Below, in pieces: positions 1-6,223 of a DNA stretch of 6,575 bases; within the stretch, counting starts at the first letter, position 1; every line of letters starts with the position of its first letter. Location of the stretch: positions 2,147-8,721 of the forward strand of contig PMAK01000120.1 in NCBI GenBank assembly GCA_003153655.1, given 5' to 3'. The position numbers and the translations under genes were made by a program. Origin of the DNA: Phycisphaerales bacterium. Its GTDB lineage: Bacteria > Planctomycetota > Phycisphaerae > Tepidisphaerales > Tepidisphaeraceae. The notes under the pieces were generated by a model. It was given only the letters and a program-made list of their open reading frames with translations. It did not search any database and was not told the DNA's origin.

Positions 1-1
1 G

Positions 2-1336
2 CAGGCCGACGTCAGCGTCGATATGTCCCCGGAAGAATTCGCCGCCTCGCTCGAAGCCGAACCGCATCACGTCGAACCCGTCGCGATGCGATCCGATGCC
101 CGGCAAAACTCCGAGGGTCGCCATCAATCCACCGCGCCAAAAGTATCCGCGATCCTCTTCTCCCATTTGCTCGACCAACGCGAACAGAGTGTCCGGCAAT
201 ACGCCCGTCATCTCGCCGCCCAGAGCGGCAACGTCGGACTGATCGAAGTCGATTCGGCGGAACTCGCCGTAAGCTGTTTCGAGTTAAACGGCAGCGAAGC
301 CGCCACTCCAGTCACCATCGATGCAACCGACACCCGCCAGATGGGTCAAACCCTCGCGGAGTTGGCATTTGACGTCAGCCGTTGGCTCATCTCGCTTCCA
401 AATCCTCGCTCAACCGAGGCCCGCGAACTACTCCGCGTTGCCCCGCATTGGGTTCTGCTGACCACCGCCGATCACGCGGATGTCGTCGCGACCTATCGCG
501 CACTCAAAGGCCTTGCCGAACTCGAAATGCCCCGGCTGTCGCTCGTCGTCCTCAACGCCCGCGATGATGCCCAGGCCGACGCCGTCTTCCGCAAGCTCGA
601 CGCCGTCAGCCGCCAATTCCTCGGCTGCGCCCTTGAGCGGGAAGCGCCCGTTCATCCCGCGTCAAATGTCCTGGAACACGCGGTCCTCAATTGCCGATTG
701 AATCAGGAAAAGCCGCAGCCGGCCTCCGCCCCGCATTGGAACGTCATCACCCAGTTCGTCGCCACGGCGATTCAATCAGAAACAAAACCCAACACCGAAC
801 CAGTGAGCCACATGAATCTCAACACCGCCGAAGATCATCGCGCAGCCGGCCCGCACCCTGCCCAAGCCCCGGCCCCGCGATTGCCCGTCTCCGACAAAGC
901 AGTTTCGGAAGTGATTGATCTGCCGGGCGATCAAACCGAGCAATCCATTCTCGGCGCGGTTGTTCGCCAGGGCGGCGCGGAAGGCCGATGGGTCCAGTGC
1001 CCGATTCATCCCCCGATGTGCCCCAACGCGATCTTGGCCGTCGGCCGCGATCACCGCCTGATTCTTCTCGCCGTCGCAGGCAAAGGCTTCAGCCAATTCC
1101 CCAGCATCGGCCTCGCCCTCCGCTGGATGGCCGAGAACGGCGAACTAATCCGCATGGCTCTCCCCCAGCTCGCGATTGATGCCAGCGCCACGCCGGCCGT
1201 CCGACTCCTCGTCGATCACGACGACCTCTGGGCCGACACGCTTCAGCCGCTCTTGCACAGCGACACCATCACAGTCCAGGCCTATCGCCGGCTGAAATGG
1301 GGCGCGAAAACCGGCCTGCTCCTCGAAGCCGCGTAA
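2..1336 (+). CDS. Unrecognised protein with a degenerate MinD/FleN-like domain and an unknown C-terminal domain; 5' end probably outside the window
   Basis: The reading frame is open back to base 2, so the gene probably begins upstream. The first ATG inside is at 23 (437 residues from there), with no clear ribosome binding site before it. Numbering from that ATG, residues 41-225 follow the order of a MinD/FleN-type ATPase: a strand (VSAILFSHLL), a helix, a strand ending in an acidic residue (VGLIEVDSAE), a PNPRSTEARELL segment, then LSLVVLNARDDAQADAVF and KLDAVSRQFLG. The latter resemble the FleN 'vN...eA..v...L..v..rFLg' region. The P-loop (GKGGxGKT) is absent, so ATP hydrolysis is doubtful. 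Residues 226-300 are a polar, Pro/Ala-rich linker. Residues 301-437 form a compact domain with WVQCPIHPPMCPN, LILLAVAGKG, LRWMAENGELIRMALPQLAI and a C-terminal RRLKWGAKTGLLLEAA, which I do not recognise. There is no signal peptide or membrane segment. The gene converges on hicBA. The coding call is firm; the fold assignment is inference. Confidence 0.8.
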   Translation, partial: QADVSVDMSPEEFAASLEAEPHHVEPVAMRSDARQNSEGRHQSTAPKVSAILFSHLLDQREQSVRQYARHLAAQSGNVGLIEVDSAELAVSCFELNGSEAATPVTIDATDTRQMGQTLAELAFDVSRWLISLPNPRSTEARELLRVAPHWVLLTTADHADVVATYRALKGLAELEMPRLSLVVLNARDDAQADAVFRKLDAVSRQFLGCALEREAPVHPASNVLEHAVLNCRLNQEKPQPASAPHWNVITQFVATAIQSETKPNTEPVSHMNLNTAEDHRAAGPHPAQAPAPRLPVSDKAVSEVIDLPGDQTEQSILGAVVRQGGAEGRWVQCPIHPPMCPNAILAVGRDHRLILLAVAGKGFSQFPSIGLALRWMAENGELIRMALPQLAIDASATPAVRLLVDHDDLWADTLQPLLHSDTITVQAYRRLKWGAKTGLLLEAA

Positions 1337-1410
1337 CTCAAGTAAAGGGTCGCGAGAAAACTAAACATCGCCTCAAGCCGGTGGCTGTTTGATTTCTCCC
1401 TCAATCGCCT

Positions 1411-1436
1411 AAAGAATCGGTGTTATTCACCGACTC
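1411..1436 (-). terminator. Possible intrinsic terminator of hicBA
   Basis: Read on the minus strand, 1436-1428 (GAGTCGGTG) pairs with 1422-1414 (CACCGATTC) in a 9-bp stem with one G-U pair, around a 5-base AATAA loop. The 3' arm runs into TTT (1413-1411), so the U-tract is short. It lies about 30 bases after the hicA stop, in the convergent gap, where a terminator is expected. The weak U-run keeps confidence moderate. Confidence 0.4.
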
Positions 1437-1464
1437 CAACGGCAAGCCCGTCCATCATTATTAT

Positions 1465-1683
1465 TTACAGCAATTGAACGAATTGATCCTTGGTCAGCCC
1501 GGCTTCGCGGATTAAGGAACGAAGAGTGCCCTTGGCCAGTTCGCGGTGGTCGGGAACCGTCAGCCTCCGCCGATTCGGATGTCTTAAAATGATGTGGCTT
1601 CCCGTTTGATGATCGATCTGATACCCAAGCCGGGAGAAAGCCCTGATGGCTTGTTGACCGGAACAGACTGGCAGGTGGTTCAA
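1465..1683 (-). CDS. hicA: HicA (YcfA-type) mRNA interferase toxin
   Basis: This 72-residue protein is typical of HicA/YcfA, a small double-stranded-RNA-binding-fold ribonuclease that cuts mRNA and is held inactive by HicB. Visible family features are LPVCSGQQAIRAFSRLGYQI (residues 4-23), the core QTGSHIILRHP (26-36) with His30 in the position of the catalytic histidine, RRLTVPDH (39-46), and KGTLRSLIREAGLT (51-64). Nothing suggests inactivation. The start is TTG at 1683, read from the TTGA that also holds the hicB stop, a 4-base overlap that implies translational coupling. No in-frame ATG gives a full-length domain, and starting later would lose the first strand and helix. The antitoxin gene comes first, the reverse of the classic E. 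coli hicAB order but common for YcfA-type pairs. GC is about 54%, below the neighbouring genes. Confidence 0.93.
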   Translation of the reverse strand: MNHLPVCSGQQAIRAFSRLGYQIDHQTGSHIILRHPNRRRLTVPDHRELAKGTLRSLIREAGLTKDQFVQLL

Positions 1684-1892
1684 GTCGGGACCTCAACTAT
1701 TTCCTCCGTAATCGGCGGGGGAATCGGCTCTCCGTGCTTTTTGAGGCTTGCCAGATACCCTGCGATTGCATCTTTTATATTCGCCACCGCCTCGTCGCGG
1801 CTGTGCCCCTGCGATATGCACCCCGGCAGAGATGGACACTCGGCCACAAATTCGCCGTCTTCATCCTCCTCGATGACAATTCGATAGAGCAT
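1680..1892 (-). CDS. hicB: HicB-family antitoxin, short form
   Basis: This 70-residue antitoxin partner of HicA has the partial RNase-H-like fold of HicB. Visible are the first strands (LYRIVIEEDEDGEFVAECP, residues 2-20), the family hallmark LPGCISQGHSRDEAVANI (22-39), a helix with DAIAGYLASLKKHGEP (41-56), and a C-terminal PPPITEEIVEVP strand. It ends there, with no helix-turn-helix or ribbon-helix-helix extension. Any autoregulation would therefore need the complex or another factor rather than a HicB DNA-binding domain. ATG at 1892 is the only possible start: the frame upstream reaches a TAA with no start codon between. There is no Shine-Dalgarno sequence. A consensus-like promoter sits so close that the mRNA probably begins at or beside the ATG. 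The gene lies 119 bases downstream of the rhamnulokinase on the same strand. Confidence 0.93.
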   Translation of the reverse strand: MLYRIVIEEDEDGEFVAECPSLPGCISQGHSRDEAVANIKDAIAGYLASLKKHGEPIPPPITEEIVEVPT

Positions 1893-1898
1893 AAGTAG

Positions 1899-1927
1899 AT
1901 AATTGCACGGCTCAATGTCAGTGTCAA
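1899..1927 (-). promoter_or_regulatory. Sigma70-type promoter of hicBA, probably giving a leaderless mRNA
   Basis: On the minus strand, a perfect TTGACA (-35, bases 1927-1922) is followed by exactly 17 bases and AATTAT (-10, bases 1904-1899; 4 of 6 matches to TATAAT). Only six bases (CTACTT) separate the -10 from the hicB ATG, so a start point 7 bases after the -10 falls on the A of the ATG. An 8-base palindrome AATTAATT (1927-1934) overlaps the upstream edge of the -35. A direct repeat TGTCA-G-TGTCA (1916-1926, + strand) overlaps the -35 itself. Either could bind a regulator, but that is speculation. Confidence 0.6.
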
Positions 1928-2011
1928 ATTAATTCCAGCACCCGGAACGAAAGCATCGCATGTGTGACCAAACCGGCTCATTTCCAGGGGCATAAAGCGG
2001 TTATCATGAAT

Positions 2012-3493
2012 TTAGCGCCGCTCAACAATCTCAAGATAGCGTCGATAAGCCGCGTCCCATTTCCCTGAATTTGCCGGCTCATAGCGTTTGACATCAAAGT
2101 TCATTCGCACGATCTCGCGCGCTTCAGCCAATGACTTGATGCGTCCAATCGCCATCGCCTGTACCAGCACGTTCCCAATCGCCGCCGCCTCAACCGGCCC
2201 GGCAATCACTGGCCGCCCGCAGACATCGGCGGTCATCTGATTGAGCAGCTCATTTTGCGTGCCGCCGCCGACGATATGAATGATCTCGATCTTCCAGCCG
2301 AGAATTTCTTCGAGTCCCTCAATCGTCCGTCGATAGGTTAGCGCCAGACTCTCAAGACACGCGCGAACATATTCGCCCACGCCGGCAGGCGAACGTTGTT
2401 TGGTGTCCGCGCAAAACTGGTCGATCTTTTCGACCATCAACCCCGGCAAAAGGAAAGGCCCATGATCCGGATCAATCAACGTTCCAAATTCCCTGGCCGC
2501 GCCGGCCATCGCCGTGAGTGTCGCATAATCATGATCGCTCCCCCGCTGCTGCCAATACCGCCGGCATTCCTGCACCAGCCAGAGCCCCATGATGTTCTTT
2601 TGAAATCGAACGCGCGCCCCGACGCCCATTTCGTTGCTGTAGTTGTATCGCAGCGCCTTTTCCGAAACGATCGGCTGCTTCAGTTCCACGCCCATAAGCG
2701 ACCACGTCCCCGAACTGATGTAGCAGAACTTTTCGTCGCTAGCCGGCACAGCCGCGACCGCGCTCGCCGTATCGTGGCAGCCCGGCGCAATCACCGGCGC
2801 CGATTTCACCGAGCATTCCACGCAAATCTCTTCCCGCAAATTCCCCAGCACCGTCCCCGACGAAACAATCTCCGGCAAAATCCGCGTCGGCAGCCCAAGT
2901 TCCTCCAGCATCTCCGCCGCCCATCGCCCCTTGCGCGGATCATACATCTGGCTCGTCGATGCGATCGACAACTCGCTCTTGCGCGAGCCGCACAGCAGAT
3001 AATTAAAAAGATCGGGCATAAACAGCAGCGTTTGGGCCGCATCGAGCAGTGCGGAATCCCGTTCCTTCATAGCCACGAGTTGGAACAGCGTGTTGATCTG
3101 CATCAACTGAATGCCCGTCGCGTCAAAAATCTTTTCTCGCGAGACTTTGGCCAGCGTCCTCTCCAATGCAGCGGCAGCGGATGGGTCGCGATACATCATC
3201 GGATTGCCAAGGATTTCGCCGCTAGACGCGATAAGACCAAAGTCAACGCCCCACGTATCAACGCCGATGCCTGACAATTCGCTCGGAAGATTGGCGCACG
3301 TCTTCCGCAGCCCGATCTTAAGCTCATCCCAGAGCGACAAAAGATTCCAATGAAATCGCCCAAGCATTCGGCCGTTGGGAGTAGCGAAACGATGCCGCTC
3401 CGCCAGCGACAGCTTTTGACCGTCGAGCGTGCCCAGCATGGCCCGTCCGCTTTCAGCCCCGAGATCGAACGCAAGGAAATGACCTGCCGCCAT
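2012..3493 (-). CDS. rhaB: Rhamnulokinase-family (FGGY) sugar kinase
   Basis: Predicted to phosphorylate L-rhamnulose (or a related ketose) with ATP in the cytoplasm, the second step of L-rhamnose breakdown. From ATG 3493 it has 493 residues, close to E. coli RhaB (489). The N-terminal FGGY domain opens with FLAFDLGAESGRAML (6-20), then GIGVDTWGVDFGLI (75-88) and MQINTLFQL (131-139). GCHDTASAV (238-246) carries the catalytic-base Asp241, followed by YISSGTWSLMGVEL (258-271). The C-terminal ATP-binding lobe has HIVGGGTQNELLNQMTADV (406-424) and AGPVEAAAIGNVLVQAMAIG (431-450), both typical of RhaB. The frame also opens at ATG 3544, but that would overlap trpF. The 3493 start has GCGAGG (3506-3501) 7 bases upstream and begins directly before the first strand. 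No other rhamnose genes are in the window, so the exact substrate is less sure than the family. It is divergent from trpF and upstream of hicBA. Confidence 0.9.
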   Translation of the reverse strand: MAAGHFLAFDLGAESGRAMLGTLDGQKLSLAERHRFATPNGRMLGRFHWNLLSLWDELKIGLRKTCANLPSELSGIGVDTWGVDFGLIASSGEILGNPMMYRDPSAAAALERTLAKVSREKIFDATGIQLMQINTLFQLVAMKERDSALLDAAQTLLFMPDLFNYLLCGSRKSELSIASTSQMYDPRKGRWAAEMLEELGLPTRILPEIVSSGTVLGNLREEICVECSVKSAPVIAPGCHDTASAVAAVPASDEKFCYISSGTWSLMGVELKQPIVSEKALRYNYSNEMGVGARVRFQKNIMGLWLVQECRRYWQQRGSDHDYATLTAMAGAAREFGTLIDPDHGPFLLPGLMVEKIDQFCADTKQRSPAGVGEYVRACLESLALTYRRTIEGLEEILGWKIEIIHIVGGGTQNELLNQMTADVCGRPVIAGPVEAAAIGNVLVQAMAIGRIKSLAEAREIVRMNFDVKRYEPANSGKWDAAYRRYLEIVERR

Positions 3494-3531
3494 GCACAAA
3501 CCTCGCTTTAAAGATATGGTAACATGCCCGC
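3494..3531. promoter_or_regulatory. Divergent intergenic region of rhaB and trpF
   Basis: Only 38 bases separate the two start codons, so both promoters must overlap each other or the opposing coding regions. The centre is AT-rich (3507-3520), with TATGGT at 3515-3520 as a possible -10 for trpF and TATCTT on the minus strand (3516-3511) as a possible -10 for the kinase. I see no good -35 for either. GCGAGG on the minus strand (3506-3501) is the kinase's ribosome binding site. trpF has no evident one. Confidence 0.3.
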
Positions 3532-4209
3532 ATGCCCCGAACACGCGTGAAGATCTGCGGCGTTTGCCGGCCTCAGGACGCAGCCGCCGCCGCGCAGGCC
3601 GGCGCGGATGCCGTCGGGATACTCTTCGATCCCACGTCTCGTCGCTGCGTCACCGCCGACGACGCCATCAAAATCGCCGCCGTGATACCGCCGTTCGTCA
3701 CGCCCGTCGGCCTTTTCGTCAATGCAACGCCGGACGATATCCGTCGAATCCATCGTCTGATTCCGCTGGCGGCCATTCAATTGCAAGGCGACGAAACTCC
3801 GCAGTTTGTCGCCGAATTAAAACCGTTACGAATCATCAAAGCACTGCATCTCGCCGCGGATGATATGGCCATGCTCAAAACCTGGCGCGCCGCGATCCGC
3901 GATCTACAACTGACGAACCTGATCGGCATCCTGCTGGAAACGCCATCAACCGGCCCAGCCCGCGGCGGAACAGGTATCGCCAACGATTTCACCGGACTTG
4001 CCGCGATGCAAACCGCCGGCAACTTCGCCGATTTGCCTCCGATCATCGCCGCGGGCGGACTAAACCCGGAAAACGTCGGCGACGTGGTCCGACTCATGCG
4101 CCCATACGCCGTCGATGTCAGCAGCGGCGTCGAATCGACCCTGCGAGAAAAATCTCCCGAAAAAATTCAGGCGTTCGTTCGCGCCGTCCGCGCCGCCGAG
4201 CACATATAA
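3532..4209 (+). CDS. trpF: Phosphoribosylanthranilate isomerase (TrpF)
   Basis: Catalyses the Amadori rearrangement of N-(5'-phosphoribosyl)anthranilate to CdRP in tryptophan synthesis. It is a 225-residue single-domain TIM barrel of normal family length. Visible motifs are RVKICGVCRPQDA (residues 5-17) with Cys9 as the catalytic base; AGADAVGILFDPTSRR (23-38); VGLFVN (59-64); the phosphate-binding GGTG (145-148) and AAGGLNPENV (173-182); and AVDVSSGVES (193-202). Two residues are unusual. The catalytic acid is normally Asp in LLD (Asp126 in the Thermotoga enzyme), but here LLET places Glu136. The usual QLHG is QLQG (Gln85). The fold and most of the active site are intact, so I infer it is functional. 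ATG 3532 puts the KICG motif at the usual distance from the N-terminus. No Shine-Dalgarno sequence is visible. No other trp genes are in the window, so the pathway is dispersed. glcD follows after 43 bases. Confidence 0.93.
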   Translation: MPRTRVKICGVCRPQDAAAAAQAGADAVGILFDPTSRRCVTADDAIKIAAVIPPFVTPVGLFVNATPDDIRRIHRLIPLAAIQLQGDETPQFVAELKPLRIIKALHLAADDMAMLKTWRAAIRDLQLTNLIGILLETPSTGPARGGTGIANDFTGLAAMQTAGNFADLPPIIAAGGLNPENVGDVVRLMRPYAVDVSSGVESTLREKSPEKIQAFVRAVRAAEHI

Positions 4210-4217
4210 AATTTAGC

Positions 4218-4241
4218 CGCGTCCTGGCGCGCCGGGACGCG
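4218..4241. other. Strong GC-rich inverted repeat between trpF and glcD
   Basis: Bases 4218-4227 (CGCGTCCTGG) pair with 4232-4241 (CCGGGACGCG) in a 10-bp stem (one G-U pair on the + strand RNA) around a CGCG loop. It starts 8 bases after the trpF stop and ends 11 bases before the glcD ATG. No T-run follows on either strand, so a normal intrinsic terminator is unlikely. Partial attenuation, RNA processing or an effect on glcD translation are possible. Confidence 0.55.
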
Positions 4242-4252
4242 CATCTCCGACA

Positions 4253-5698
4253 ATGCCCGCATCATTCATCATCTCACAACTTCAATCACTGTTGGGGGAA
4301 AACTCCGTCATCTCCGACCCATCAGAATTGATCGTCTACGAAAGCGATGGCTTCACCATCGCCAAATCTTGCCCGAGCGCGGTCGTCTTCCCGACCAGCA
4401 CCGCGCAGGTCTCCGAAATCGTAAAACTCCTCCATCGCCACGACATCCAAATCATCCCGCGTGGCTCCGGCACCGGCCTCGCCGGCGGATGCGTCGCCTT
4501 CAACGACGGCATCATCGTCTCAACTGCGAGAATGAATCGAATTCTCCAAATCGATATCCAAAACCGCGTCGCACACGTACAAGCCGGCGTGCGAAACACG
4601 CAACTCTCCGAGGCCGTCAACGCTCTCCCCGGCGGCGACCGTCTGCATTTCGCCCCTGATCCCTCCAGCCAGCGCGCCAGCACCATCGGCGGAAACGCCG
4701 CCACCAACGCCGGCGGAATCCACACACTCAAAGACTTCGTATCTTCCAACCACGTCTTCGGCATCGAGATGGTTCTCTCCGACGGCACGGTCCTTCAAAC
4801 CGGCGGCGAAAACGGCGCGTGCGAGCGAGGCCCGATCGATCTCGTCGGTCTCCTCTGCGGCAGCGAAGGCACGCTCGGCATCATCACATCTCTTTGGGTG
4901 CGCCTCGCGCCCAAACCTCTCGCCTTTCGCACCATCGTCGGAACGTTCGCCTCATCCAGCGATGCTTCCTCAGCCGTCGCTGAAATCATCGCAACCGGCC
5001 TGCTTCCCGCCGCCATGGAAATGATGGACGGCCAGATGGTCCGCGTCGTCGAAGAAGCATTCGGCTTCGGCCTGCCGCCAAACGCCGATGCGTTACTCCT
5101 GACCGAAATCGATGGGATCGACGAATTGCTCGACGAACAGGCCGAACGAATCGTCCAGATTCACCACAAATATCGCGCCATCACCGTTCAAAGCAGCGGC
5201 GACACCGCACGAAGACAATATCTATGGAAAGTACGCAAGGGCGCATTCGGAGCCATCGGCCGCATCAGCCGCAGCTATTGCACCCAGGACGCCTGCGTGC
5301 CGCGCAGCATGCTCGTTGACGTGCTCAAGCGCATTGACGAGATCGGCCGCGAGCATGGAATGCGCATCACCAATGTCTTCCATGCCGGCGATGGCAACGT
5401 GCATCCGATCTTTTTGTACGACGACACCGATGAAGATCAAGTCCAAAACACTCTACGCGCCGCGCAGAAAGTCCTTCAATTCTGCGTCGATGTCGGCGGC
5501 ACAATCACCGGCGAGCATGGCGTCGGCGTCGAAAAGATTCACCTCATGCCCTATCTATTCGACGAGGCCACAATGAATCTCTTCTCTCGCATCAAAAAAG
5601 CGTTTGATCCCGATGAGCGTATCAACACCGGAAAGATGGTCCCCAGCGAAAAAGTGAATATCCGCCTGCTCAAACCCGGCAGAAACGTGCCCCAGTAA
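4253..5698 (+). CDS. glcD: FAD-linked oxidase, GlcD-type (glycolate oxidase / D-2-hydroxyacid dehydrogenase)
   Basis: A flavoprotein predicted to oxidise glycolate, D-lactate or another D-2-hydroxy acid. Its 481 residues compare with 499 for E. coli GlcD. The N-terminal PCMH-type FAD domain shows VVFPTSTAQVSEIV (44-57), the pyrophosphate-binding PRGSGTGLAGGC (69-80), FAPDPSSQRASTIGGNAATN (133-152) and GSEGTLGIITSLWVRLAPKP (203-222). The C-terminal FAD-oxidase domain has CTQDACVPRS (343-352), HAGDGNVHP (377-385) and GGTITGEHGVGVEK (415-428). His377, His384, Glu421 and His422 match the metal and substrate ligands of this family. The C-terminus FDPDERINTGKMVP (451-464) is typical. There is no cysteine-rich iron-sulphur domain and no glcE or glcF nearby, so it may work alone or with distant partners. 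No Shine-Dalgarno sequence precedes ATG 4253. It probably shares a transcript with trpF, interrupted by the hairpin. The substrate cannot be fixed from sequence alone. Confidence 0.9.
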   Translation: MPASFIISQLQSLLGENSVISDPSELIVYESDGFTIAKSCPSAVVFPTSTAQVSEIVKLLHRHDIQIIPRGSGTGLAGGCVAFNDGIIVSTARMNRILQIDIQNRVAHVQAGVRNTQLSEAVNALPGGDRLHFAPDPSSQRASTIGGNAATNAGGIHTLKDFVSSNHVFGIEMVLSDGTVLQTGGENGACERGPIDLVGLLCGSEGTLGIITSLWVRLAPKPLAFRTIVGTFASSSDASSAVAEIIATGLLPAAMEMMDGQMVRVVEEAFGFGLPPNADALLLTEIDGIDELLDEQAERIVQIHHKYRAITVQSSGDTARRQYLWKVRKGAFGAIGRISRSYCTQDACVPRSMLVDVLKRIDEIGREHGMRITNVFHAGDGNVHPIFLYDDTDEDQVQNTLRAAQKVLQFCVDVGGTITGEHGVGVEKIHLMPYLFDEATMNLFSRIKKAFDPDERINTGKMVPSEKVNIRLLKPGRNVPQ

Positions 5699-5705
5699 TC
5701 CTCTT

Positions 5706-5735
5706 TTTTCACCCCGGCGTTCCCGCGTGTAAGAT
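5706..5735 (+). promoter_or_regulatory. Possible promoter of the DUF1569 gene, close to its start codon
   Basis: TTTTCA (5706-5711, 4 of 6 matches to the -35 consensus) is followed by 18 bases and TAAGAT (5730-5735, 4 of 6 matches to the -10). Six bases then lead to ATG 5742, the same -10-to-ATG spacing as at hicB. There is no ribosome binding site. This is a weak match that could arise by chance. Confidence 0.3.
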
Positions 5736-5741
5736 ACCGTC

Positions 5742-6221
5742 ATGGACACGCAACCATCCCAGCAGCGGCGAACGCTTCACTTCGCCAGCATTGACGACAT
5801 CACACGCGATGCCGAAAAACTTGCCATCGCCGAGCGTAAGGGCCATCTACGCCAAGTGGGAAATTGGACGCTGGGCCAAGCCTGCGGACATCTCGCCGCC
5901 TGGATCAATTACGGTTTTGACGGCACACCCGCCAAGGTTCCATGGTTCCTGCGCATGATCGCGAGGCCGGCGCGAAAGAGATATATCTACAAACCGATGA
6001 ACCCCGGCGGCCGACTGCCCAAAATTTCCGGCGGAACGCTCGCGATGGATATACTCCCCACCGACGAGGGCCTCTCCCGCCTCCGCCTCGCCTGCAACCG
6101 ATTGAAAGCGGATGTGCCCAAAATTCCGAACCCGGTCTTCGGCAAGCTGAAGCCCGACGAATGGCGAAACCTGCACATGCGTCACGCGGAATTGCATTTG
6201 TCTTTCCTACGGCCCGATTAA
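5742..6221 (+). CDS. DUF1569 / DinB-like four-helix protein
   Basis: This 159-residue protein matches the DUF1569 family of the DinB/YfiT-like putative metal-binding four-helix-bundle superfamily. Visible family features are RRTLHFASIDDITRDAEKL (residues 9-27), NWTLGQACGHLAAWINYGFD (41-60) with His50, PWFLRMIARPARKR (67-80), NPVFGKLKPDEW (130-141), and HMRHAELHLSFL (145-156) with His145, His148 and His152. His50 with two of the last three would make the usual DinB three-histidine metal site. Related proteins include thiol transferases, but DUF1569 members have no established reaction, so none is given. It is cytoplasmic, with no signal peptide. The response regulator starts 2 bases after the stop, so the two are probably co-transcribed. 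It starts 43 bases after glcD and may have its own weak promoter. Confidence 0.87.
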   Translation: MDTQPSQQRRTLHFASIDDITRDAEKLAIAERKGHLRQVGNWTLGQACGHLAAWINYGFDGTPAKVPWFLRMIARPARKRYIYKPMNPGGRLPKISGGTLAMDILPTDEGLSRLRLACNRLKADVPKIPNPVFGKLKPDEWRNLHMRHAELHLSFLRPD

Positions 6222-6223
6222 CC

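Noticed and set aside
776..1096. Minus-strand open frame (106 residues) within the first gene
   Set aside because: Low-complexity Gly/Ala/Arg composition, no motif, no ribosome binding site; shadow of the + strand gene.
1376..1395. AGCC-GGT-GGCT hairpin before GTTTGATTTC as a terminator of the first gene
   Set aside because: Four base pairs with a 3-base loop and an interrupted T-run is too weak to call.
1775..1993. Minus-strand frame (72 residues) overlapping hicB and its promoter
   Set aside because: Out of frame with the clear HicB protein and lacking any family resemblance.
1996..2022. AGCGG/CCGCT inverted repeat at the end of the rhamnulokinase as a terminator
   Set aside because: Five base pairs around a 17-base loop, and no T-run follows on the minus strand.
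2396..3274. Long + strand open frame (292 residues) opposite the rhamnulokinase
   Set aside because: The product is extremely Arg/His/Pro-rich with no recognisable motif, and it lies wholly antisense to a clear RhaB protein; a shadow frame.
3494..3544. Upstream extension of the kinase to ATG 3544
   Set aside because: It would add 17 non-conserved residues and overlap the trpF start; the 3493 start has a good ribosome binding site and matches family length.
4336..4788. Minus-strand open frame (150 residues) opposite glcD
   Set aside because: Antisense to conserved FAD-binding motifs, no family features; explained by codon bias of the GC-rich real gene.
5678..5709. Hairpin (GGCA/TGCC) and T6 run at the end of glcD as an intrinsic terminator
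   Set aside because: The stem has only 4 bp and lies 12 bases from the T-run, so it does not form a terminator; the T-run may instead be part of a promoter.
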